This document shows positions 44,894 to 50,414 of a stretch of 50,414 nt of DNA, in pieces. The notes beneath the pieces were generated by a model that did no database searches, was not told the origin of the DNA, and was given only the letters and a program-made list of their open reading frames with translations. The position numbers were made by a program, and so were the translations under genes. This stretch comes from Actinophytocola sp. (GTDB lineage: Bacteria > Actinomycetota > Actinomycetes > Mycobacteriales > Pseudonocardiaceae). The stretch's first letter is position 1, and each line of letters opens with the position of its first letter. The DNA lies in contig WHTY01000025.1 of the NCBI GenBank assembly GCA_009377475.1, forward strand, positions 1-50,414, in the 5' to 3' direction.

Positions 44894-45598
44894 ATGCGCA
44901 GCTACGGCCAGTTCTGCCCGATCGCCCGAGGGTCGGAGATCTTCGCCGAGCGGTGGACGCCCATCATCCTGCGCAACCTGCTGCTCGGATGCCGCACCTT
45001 CAACGAGATCGCCGCCGGAGCACCGGGGCTGTCGCGAGCACTGCTGACGCGACGGCTGCGGGAGCTGGAACGAGCGAAGCTGGTGACCATCCGGCCCAAA
45101 GCCACCGGCCGAGGTTCACGCTACGAACCCACACCCGCGGCGGAGGCGATGTGGCCGGTGCTCCACGCGCTCAGCGACTGGGCCGAACAGTGGACCGACC
45201 TCACCACCGAGCACGCCGACCCCGACGCCGTGCTGTGGTCCTGGGTCCGGTCGCACCTGCGCACCGACCTGCTGCCGGAACGACGCGTCGTGGTGCGGTT
45301 CGACTGCCAGAACCGCGGCCGACGGACCCTGTGGCTGTTCGTGGAGCGGGGCGGCGCCGAGATCTGCCGGTTCGATCCCGGCTTCGGCGACGACGTTACC
45401 GTCCGGATCGACGACCCCGTCGCCTTCGCCCGCTGGCACCTTGGCTCCCTCCCGTGGGCCGACGCCGTGCGCTCCGGCGCGATCACCATCGACGGCCCGC
45501 GAGACCTGCGCCGCGCCCTGCCCACCTGGCACGGCGCGCCCGAATCCCACGCCGAAAGCCACCCCGCCGACGCAGTGCGCGATGGCGTGACGAACTGA
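44894..45598 (+). CDS. HxlR regulator with C-terminal SCP2-like domain
   Basis: A 234-residue regulator. YGQFCPIARGSEIFAERWTP with ILRNLLLGCRTFNEIAAGAP and LLTRRLRELERAKLVTIRPK forms the winged-helix domain with the conserved N-terminal cysteine (Cys8). The second half (VVVRFDCQNRGRRTLWLFVE; CRFDPGFGDDVTVRIDDPVA) looks like a sterol-carrier-protein-like domain that may bind a hydrophobic ligand; this extension occurs in a subset of actinobacterial HxlR proteins. It likely controls the divergent methyltransferase. ATG 44894 is the start. Confidence 0.87.
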   Translation: MRSYGQFCPIARGSEIFAERWTPIILRNLLLGCRTFNEIAAGAPGLSRALLTRRLRELERAKLVTIRPKATGRGSRYEPTPAAEAMWPVLHALSDWAEQWTDLTTEHADPDAVLWSWVRSHLRTDLLPERRVVVRFDCQNRGRRTLWLFVERGGAEICRFDPGFGDDVTVRIDDPVAFARWHLGSLPWADAVRSGAITIDGPRDLRRALPTWHGAPESHAESHPADAVRDGVTN

Positions 45599-45614
45599 CG
45601 CCGGCCGCCGCGCG

Positions 45615-46550
45615 CTACCGCACCTTGCGGACGAGTTCGGCCGTCTCCGTCGGCGTCTTGCCGACGTGCACGCCAGCGGCCTCCAGCGCGGTCTTCTTGG
45701 CCGCGGCTGTCCCGGCCGACCCGGACACGATGGCGCCAGCGTGCCCCATCGTCTTGCCCTCCGGAGCGGTGAACCCGGCGACGTACGCGACGACGGGCTT
45801 GCTGACGTTGTCCCGGATGAACTCGGCCGCCCGTTCCTCTGCGTCGCCGCCGATCTCGCCGATCATCACGATCACCTCGGTGTCGGGATCCCGCTCGAAC
45901 TCGGCGAGGCAGTCGATGTGGGTGGTGCCGATGATCGGGTCGCCACCGATCCCGACCGCGGTGGTGAAGCCGATGTCGTTGAGTTCGTACATCAGCTGGT
46001 AAGTCAGCGTTCCTGACTTCGAGACAAGGCCGATCGGCCCGGAGCCGGTGATGTCCGCCGGGATGATGCCGACGTTCGACTTGCCGGGGCTGATCACGCC
46101 GGGGCAGTTCGGCCCGATGATCCGCGTTCTCGGGGTTCGGGGTGCCCCCGTGGACTGCGGGGTTCGGGGTGCCCCCGGAGACACCGCGCCGTCAGCGACG
46201 GCGTGCGCCCAGAAAGCCGCGGCGTCGTGCACCGGGATGCCCTCGGTGATCACCACGGCCAACTCCATCTCAGCGTCGATCGCCTCGATGACGGCATCCT
46301 TGGCGAACCGGGGCGGCACGAACAGCACGGCGACATCTGCGTCGGTGTGCGCCCGCGCTTCCTTGACCGAGCCGAACACGGGCAGTCGCTGGCCGGGCAG
46401 GATCTCGGCCGTCTGCCCAGCCTTGCGGGCGTTGACCCCGCCGACGACGTTGGTGCCCGCGCGCAGCATCCGCGCGGTGTGCTGCGCGCCCTGCGCACCG
46501 GTCATCCCCTGGACGATGACCTTGGAGTGCTCGTTGACGAAGATGGCCAT
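45615..46550 (-). CDS. sucD: Succinyl-CoA synthetase alpha subunit with an inserted segment
   Basis: A 311-residue alpha subunit. [40 protein letters not shown] and [20 protein letters not shown] (phosphohistidine loop GHAGA) are typical. Between AHAVADG and [10 protein letters not shown] about 20 extra residues ([20 protein letters not shown]) interrupt a usually uniform region; they are encoded by two copies of an 18-base repeat (46132-46176). The insertion keeps the frame and the family end, so the protein may still work. It follows sucC by three bases. The enzyme links succinyl-CoA and succinate with nucleotide triphosphate formation. Confidence 0.93.
   Translation of the reverse strand: MAIFVNEHSKVIVQGMTGAQGAQHTARMLRAGTNVVGGVNARKAGQTAEILPGQRLPVFGSVKEARAHTDADVAVLFVPPRFAKDAVIEAIDAEMELAVVITEGIPVHDAAAFWAHAVADGAVSPGAPRTPQSTGAPRTPRTRIIGPNCPGVISPGKSNVGIIPADITGSGPIGLVSKSGTLTYQLMYELNDIGFTTAVGIGGDPIIGTTHIDCLAEFERDPDTEVIVMIGEIGGDAEERAAEFIRDNVSKPVVAYVAGFTAPEGKTMGHAGAIVSGSAGTAAAKKTALEAAGVHVGKTPTETAELVRKVR
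46132..46176. repeat. Two direct 18-bp repeats inside sucD
   Basis: ggggttcggggtgccccc occurs at 46132-46149 and again at 46159-46176, with nine bases between. In the sucD frame it encodes the GAPRTP units. The unit contains a ggggtgcccc palindrome. It resembles a small dispersed GC-rich element that landed in a coding region. Confidence 0.8.
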
Positions 46551-46553
46551 GCC

Positions 46554-47729
46554 TCACGCTCCCGCTGCCAGCTGCGCGGCCCGATCGGCCGCGGCGTCCA
46601 TGGTGTCCACCCGGACCACGCCGGGCAGGTTCGCCTCGTCCAGGATCTTCCGACCCTCGTCGGCGTTGTTGCCGTCCAGCCGGACGACCAGTGGCCGCTT
46701 GACCGACTCGCCCCGCTCCGCGAGCAGTTCGAAGGCGCGCACGATGCCGTCCGCGACCGCGTCACAGGCGGTGATGCCGCCGAAGACGTTGACGAACACG
46801 CTCCGCACGTCGGGATCGGACAGGATCACCTCAAGTCCCGCGGCCATCACCTCGGCGGACGCGCCGCCGCCGATGTCGAGGAAGTTGGCCGGTGTCACCC
46901 CGCCGAAGCGCTCGCCGGTGTACGCGACGACGTCGAGCGTGGACATGACCAGCCCTGCCCCGTTGCCGATGACGCCGACCTGGCCGTCCAGCTTGACGTA
47001 GTTGAGGTCGCGTTCCTTGGCCGCCGCCTCCAGCGGGTCGCTCGCGTGACCGTCGGCCAGCGCGGCGTGGCCTGGCTGGCGGTAGTCGGCGTTCTCGTCG
47101 AGGGTGACCTTGGCGTCCAGCGCGACGATCCGGTCGCCGGAGTCCCGGATGAGCGGGTTCACCTCGACCAGCGTCGCGTCCTCCGCGACGAACGCCCGCC
47201 ACAGCTTGACCAGGACGACCGCCGCCTCGTCGATCACCTCTTCCGGGAACCGCGCGGCCCGCAGGATCGTCGTCGCCGTGGCCTCGCTGACGCCGGTCAG
47301 GGGGTCGATCGGCACCCTGGCCAGCGCGTCGGGACGCTCGGCGGCCAGTTGTTCGATCTCGACGCCGCCTTCGGCGGACGCGATGGCCAGGAATCCCCGG
47401 TTCGCCCTGTCGAGCAGGAACGAGACGTAGTACTCCGCCGCGATCGGCGCCGCCTCGGTGACCAACACCTGCCGGGTGCGATGACCTTTGATGTCGAGGC
47501 CGAGAATCGCCTCCGCCTGCCGCGCGACGTCGTCGGGCCCGTCGGCCAGCTTGACGCCGCCCGCCTTGCCTCGGCCACCTGTCTTCACCTGCGCCTTGAC
47601 CACAACCTTGCCGCCGAGCTTGGCGGCAACGGCCCCGGCGTCGGCCGATGTCGCCGCGACGCCGCCGGGAAGCACCGGGACGCCGTGCGCAGCGAACAGA
47701 TCCCTCGCTTGGTACTCGTAAAGGTCCAC
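46554..47729 (-). CDS. sucC: Succinyl-CoA synthetase beta subunit
   Basis: A 391-residue ATP-grasp subunit: [20 protein letters not shown] at the start, [40 protein letters not shown] with metal ligands, and [14 protein letters not shown]. Together with sucD it interconverts succinyl-CoA and succinate. GTG 47729 has aggtgg before it. The gene is preceded by a palindrome (47751-47765) and diverges from a GntR regulator. It could be an extra copy used for propionyl-CoA-derived succinyl-CoA from lipid breakdown; whether another sucCD exists cannot be seen here. Confidence 0.95.
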   Translation of the reverse strand: MDLYEYQARDLFAAHGVPVLPGGVAATSADAGAVAAKLGGKVVVKAQVKTGGRGKAGGVKLADGPDDVARQAEAILGLDIKGHRTRQVLVTEAAPIAAEYYVSFLLDRANRGFLAIASAEGGVEIEQLAAERPDALARVPIDPLTGVSEATATTILRAARFPEEVIDEAAVVLVKLWRAFVAEDATLVEVNPLIRDSGDRIVALDAKVTLDENADYRQPGHAALADGHASDPLEAAAKERDLNYVKLDGQVGVIGNGAGLVMSTLDVVAYTGERFGGVTPANFLDIGGGASAEVMAAGLEVILSDPDVRSVFVNVFGGITACDAVADGIVRAFELLAERGESVKRPLVVRLDGNNADEGRKILDEANLPGVVRVDTMDAAADRAAQLAAGA

Positions 47730-47750
47730 GCCGAACCACCTTTCGTAATC

Positions 47751-47765
47751 TGCATACAGTATACA
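47751..47765. promoter_or_regulatory. GntR-type operator TGCATACAGTATACA before sucC
   Basis: A 15-base near-perfect palindrome that differs from symmetry only in one pair besides the centre. It lies 22 bases before the sucC start and has the GTATAC-type core commonly bound by FCD-subfamily GntR proteins. Confidence 0.65.
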
Positions 47766-47857
47766 GACTGTGAGCAGTGGGGTCCATGCCCGAGATGGCG
47801 GTGGCCGACGTCACCCGGTGTAGTGATCCATCCCACCGCGCAACCGGCCTTACCTAC

Positions 47858-47872
47858 TGTATTCTGTAGACA
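47858..47872. promoter_or_regulatory. Second, weaker GntR-type operator before gntR
   Basis: TGTATTCTGTAGACA is an imperfect palindrome related to 47751-47765 and lies 57 bases before the GntR start. It may serve self-regulation. Confidence 0.5.
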
Positions 47873-47928
47873 GCAGGCCGGAACGCATCCGGCCAGCGAC
47901 AACGAGCACACGACCATGGGAGTAGCCG

Positions 47929-48684
47929 ATGCCACCGAGGGAGTTGCCGCAGCAGACGGGCGCCCGCCGCATCGACCGACCGGTTCCGCTGCGTGAGCGC
48001 GTCTACCAGGCCATGCAGGAACTGATCATCTCCCGGCAGCTCGCGCCCGGCCAGCATCTCGTTGAGAGCGAGCTCGCGGAGATGCTCGGCGTTTCCCGGC
48101 AACCGATCCGCGAGGCGCTGCAGTTGCTGAACACCGCGGGCTGGGTGGACCTCCAGCCCGGCTACGGCGCGTTCGTGCACGCGCCTGCCCCGGAGGAGGT
48201 CGACCAACTGCTCGCGGTCCGCGCGGTGCTCGAAAGCGAGTCGGCACGGCTCGCCAGCACGCTGGTGGGCACGGAGGGCGTCGACCGGCTGCGAAAACTC
48301 TGCACCGAAGGCGAAGCGGCACTCGACGCGGACAACACCGAGGGCATGGTGTCGGCGAACGCCGAACTGCACCGCACCGTGACGGAACTGTCCGGAAACC
48401 AGGTGCTGATGGATTTCGTCGCGCAGATCGACAGCCGCGTGCAGTGGTACTTCACCCCCATCGCCCACGTCAGGGGGCAGGAATCCTGGCGAGAGCACGC
48501 CGAACTGGTCGACGCGATCGAGCGCGGTGACACCGAGGAAGCCGGACGGATCATGCGCGAGCACACCGAGCGCACCCGCAAGGCCTACCAGAAGCAGGTC
48601 GAGGACGGCGCGGAAGGCACGGAGCACGCGGAACCGCAGCCACAGGTACGGTCGCGCCGACGCCGCACCGCCCGGTCGCAGTAG
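47929..48684 (+). CDS. GntR-family regulator with FCD ligand domain
   Basis: A 251-residue regulator. The winged helix is LRERVYQAMQELIISRQLAP with ESELAEMLGVSRQPIREALQ and PGYGAFVHAPA. The FCD domain follows (LLAVRAVLESESARLASTLV; NAELHRTVTELSGNQVLMDF; ESWREHAELVDAIERGDTEE) with metal-binding-type histidines. The end is Arg-rich. FCD regulators commonly sense organic acids. It diverges from sucCD and has palindromes on both sides, so it probably represses sucCD and itself until an acid or acyl-CoA binds. ATG 47929 has gggag before it. Confidence 0.9.
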   Translation: MPPRELPQQTGARRIDRPVPLRERVYQAMQELIISRQLAPGQHLVESELAEMLGVSRQPIREALQLLNTAGWVDLQPGYGAFVHAPAPEEVDQLLAVRAVLESESARLASTLVGTEGVDRLRKLCTEGEAALDADNTEGMVSANAELHRTVTELSGNQVLMDFVAQIDSRVQWYFTPIAHVRGQESWREHAELVDAIERGDTEEAGRIMREHTERTRKAYQKQVEDGAEGTEHAEPQPQVRSRRRRTARSQ

Positions 48685-48810
48685 CGGCGAGCACAACCAG
48701 AACGACTTCTCTACGCCGGACCTCGCCTCCGCGCGCCTGAAAACTCGCGGCATTTCCCTGCCGCTTACCGGGTACTCCTACGACGACACCATGTGAGGAG
48801 GTGATCAGTA

Positions 48811-48993
48811 ATGCGCAGTTGGAAAGAACTGCTGGCCACGTTGACGCGTGAGCCTCGTGGTTTCAACGCCGATGGCCGCATGATCGGTCTCGGCCTGCAC
48901 GCCGCCCAGCGGGAATCCGAGCAGCAGGCCACGGCGGAAGTCGAGACCTACCTGCGGGACGTGACGGCACGCCGTGAGCCGCTGACCAAGTAG
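48811..48993 (+). CDS. Small protein of 60 residues, unknown function
   Basis: MRSWKELLATLTREPRGFNA is followed by DGRMIGLGLHAAQRESEQQA and a helix ending RREPLTK. It contains no cysteine and no signal. The ribosome site aggaggtgatc (48796-48806) is complementary to the 16S rRNA 3' end over 11 bases, four bases from the ATG, which indicates strong translation. It is followed by a bidirectional terminator. I recognise no family. Confidence 0.7.
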   Translation: MRSWKELLATLTREPRGFNADGRMIGLGLHAAQRESEQQATAEVETYLRDVTARREPLTK

Positions 48994-49019
48994 ACCACGG
49001 CATGCCGCCACCTGAGGTC

Positions 49020-49055
49020 GCGGACTGAGCCGGCAATGACGTCGGCTCAGTCCGC
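49020..49055. terminator. Bidirectional terminator between the small protein and terC
   Basis: The 13-base arms gcggactgagccg (49020-49032) and cggctcagtccgc (49043-49055) pair perfectly with a ten-base loop. The hairpin covers the stop of the convergent terC gene at 49047-49049. Confidence 0.75.
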
Positions 49056-50048
49056 GTCGACCCTGGCCACCTCCCGCTCATCGACTTCGGCGGCACGCGG
49101 CCGAGCGCGATCCCTGCGCACCTTCACCAGGCTGGCGATCGTGGTGATGACCAGCGTTCCTATGATGATCACCAGGGACGCCGTGATTGGGATCTTGGGA
49201 GCCCAGGACACCCCGTCGTGGTGCAGCGCCTCGAGTACCAGCTTCGCGCCGATGAAGCCGAGCACGACGGAGAGCCCAGCACTGAGGTAGACCAGCCGGT
49301 CGAGCAGACCGCCGATCAGGAAGAACAGCTGGCGCAGACCCATCAGCGCGAACGCGTTCGCGGTGAACACCAGGTACGGCTCCTTGGTGAGACCGAAGAT
49401 CGCCGGAATGGAGTCCAGCGCGAACAGCAAGTCGGTCGTGCCAATGGCAATCATGACGACCAACATTGGGGTGATGAAGCGGCGGCCGTCGATCTTGGTT
49501 GTCATCGCCGCGCCGTGGTACTGCTCGGTGGCGGGAACGAACCGCTTTACCGCCCGCAGTACCGGATTTTCTTTGTACTCGTCGTTATCGTCGTCGGAGT
49601 GCGTCAGCAGCTTCCACGCGGTGTAGAGCAGGAACGCACCGAAGATGTAGAACATCCAGTCGAACCGCGCGATGGCCTCGGCGCCGACGGCGATGAAGAT
49701 ACCGCGCATGACGAGCGCGATCACGATGCCGATCAGCAGCACCTTCTGCCGATAGTCTCGGGGGACGGCGAACGTGGCCATGATGATGACGAACACGAAC
49801 AGGTTGTCCACCGACAGCGAGTACTCGGTGATCCAGCCTGCGAAGAACTCACCCCCGTATTGTGGACCGGTCACCGCGAGTACGCCGAGACCGAACACCA
49901 CGGCGAGCGTGACATAGCAGGTGACCCAGATGGAGCTTTCGCGCAGTGACGGGTGCCGGGGGTTGCGGGACACCAGGTAGAAGTCGAAACAGATGATGGC
50001 GAGAAGCCCGGCGATCGTCGCCAGCCAGACCCAGGCGGAAACGTTCAT
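49047..50048 (-). CDS. TerC/Alx-family integral membrane protein
   Basis: A 333-residue membrane protein with about nine helices. EYSLSVDNLFVFVIIMATFA, RGIFIAVGAEAIARFDWMFY and TDLLFALDSIPAIFGLTKEP carry the conserved acidic and Asn residues in the membrane (SVDN, ALDSIPA) characteristic of the family. TerC proteins are linked to tellurite resistance and, for Alx and relatives, manganese export; the second role fits the acidic membrane motifs better. The charged C-terminal tail is variable. ATG 50048 is the start; a riboswitch is not evident upstream. It lies after a large palindrome. Confidence 0.92.
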   Translation of the reverse strand: MNVSAWVWLATIAGLLAIICFDFYLVSRNPRHPSLRESSIWVTCYVTLAVVFGLGVLAVTGPQYGGEFFAGWITEYSLSVDNLFVFVIIMATFAVPRDYRQKVLLIGIVIALVMRGIFIAVGAEAIARFDWMFYIFGAFLLYTAWKLLTHSDDDNDEYKENPVLRAVKRFVPATEQYHGAAMTTKIDGRRFITPMLVVMIAIGTTDLLFALDSIPAIFGLTKEPYLVFTANAFALMGLRQLFFLIGGLLDRLVYLSAGLSVVLGFIGAKLVLEALHHDGVSWAPKIPITASLVIIIGTLVITTIASLVKVRRDRARPRAAEVDEREVARVDAD

Positions 50049-50068
50049 TCAGCATCCTCCGATAGGCG

Positions 50069-50112
50069 GCTGCCGACAGGTGGTGGCCCGCGGGCCACCA
50101 CCTGTCGGCAGC
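50069..50112. terminator. 44-base perfect palindrome (22-bp stem)
   Basis: The arms 50069-50090 (starting gctgccgacaggtggtgg) and 50091-50112 are exactly complementary and directly joined. It is located nine bases after the stop of the membrane protein gene at 50122 and 21 bases before terC, both on the minus strand, so it can end transcription of the former. Confidence 0.75.
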
Positions 50113-50121
50113 TTACGGTCG

Positions 50122-50414
50122 TCAGTCTTTGGAAGAGGCAGTGCTGGCGTCACTGGGCTGCGACGAATCCCGCCGATGCTGCTTGCGGTTCGCCATAACG
50201 GCCGCTTGCCTGGTGTACTGCGTGACAAAGCGTTCGGCCACCGGATTGTGGTCCCGCACCCGGATCCACCAGAAGGGGAACACGTGTTCGTGGAACCATA
50301 CGAAGCCGATGGCGTACCCCACGCTGAGGATCGCCTGGTAGGCGAGGAACGGCAACAGCGCGTCCGGTAGCGTGATCGGGTTGCCGGACACCACGTCGAA
50401 TCCTGCCTCGTGCA
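50122..50414 (-). CDS. Membrane protein, C-terminal part, cut by window edge
   Basis: The frame is open to the window end and reads HEAGFDVVSGNPITLPDALL, then PFLAYQAILSVGYAIGFVWF (a membrane helix) and HEHVFPFWWIRVRDHNPVAE with a Lys/Arg/Ser-rich tail. The start lies outside the window; a GTG at 50394 exists but the upstream residues fit one continuing protein. Only the C-terminus, with one clear membrane segment, can be described. I do not recognise the family. Confidence 0.65.
   Translation of the reverse strand, partial: HEAGFDVVSGNPITLPDALLPFLAYQAILSVGYAIGFVWFHEHVFPFWWIRVRDHNPVAERFVTQYTRQAAVMANRKQHRRDSSQPSDASTASSKD

Noticed and set aside
48527..48796. An 89-codon plus-strand frame ending at the strong ribosome site of the small gene.
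   Set aside because: It mostly overlaps the GntR gene in another frame and has no independent support; a short leader peptide role cannot be shown.

Overview
This is a high-GC actinomycete chromosome segment, most likely from a Pseudonocardia/Amycolatopsis-like member of the Mycobacteriales-Pseudonocardiales. I base that on GC-rich codon use, F420-type LLM and 3Fe-4S ferredoxin genes, many TetR/HxlR/AraC regulators, and a bacterial CYP51 locus whose proteins closely match the Mycobacterium tuberculosis Rv0763c-Rv0771 set as I remember it. Protein assignments are from recognised motifs and remembered family sequences, not from a search.

Layout. 1-215: an IS5-type insertion sequence cut by the window edge. 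0.4-10 kb: an A24 prepilin peptidase, an HxlR regulator, a LuxR/ATPase regulator, and a run of damaged genes (M20 peptidase piece, frameshifted secreted subtilase, frameshifted lipase, internally deleted SDR). 10-14.2 kb: a flavin monooxygenase with a divergent AraC regulator and a 5'-truncated acyl-CoA synthetase; this resembles the mycobacterial virS-mymA arrangement and carries the same 39-bp operator-like element in front of two genes. 14.3-23.1 kb: minus-strand operons for oxidative metabolism: cyp51, its ferredoxin, an NTF2-like protein, aldehyde dehydrogenase, SDR, 3-hydroxyisobutyrate-dehydrogenase-like protein and a carboxymuconolactone-decarboxylase-like protein in one overlapping chain, then LLM oxidoreductase, KstD-like flavoprotein and TetR. 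23.2-30.4 kb: a Liv-type ABC transporter (two ATPases, fused LivH-LivM permease) coupled to a surface-anchored protein and a small membrane protein; its divergent binding-protein gene is frameshifted. 30.5-32.6 kb: a TetR regulator and an apparently imported AAA ATPase/nuclease-like gene. 32.6-38.4 kb: a decayed FadD17-like ligase, an unknown protein, an SDR and a CYP123-like P450, then a broken KshB-like reductase. 38.4-42.3 kb: methyltransferase, terpenoid-cyclase-like protein, methyltransferase and glycosyltransferase. 42.3-43.8 kb: ferredoxin plus a third P450. 43.8-50.4 kb: methyltransferase/HxlR pair, sucCD with a divergent GntR regulator, a small protein, a TerC membrane protein and a partial membrane protein.

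How it works together. Seven copies of a palindrome of the form TRGACA-N2-TGTCYA and five copies of an AAC-N2-GTT palindrome (like the KstR cholesterol-regulator site) sit at promoters from 17 to 44 kb, sometimes side by side with fixed spacing. I infer one sterol- or lipid-responsive regulon that joins three P450s, two ferredoxins, a reductase, dehydrogenases, a transporter and a glycosylation cluster.

At least eight genes are interrupted by frameshift, nonsense mutation or internal deletion, and two more survive only as fragments. The larger deletions cannot be base-calling errors; the single-base frameshifts might be.
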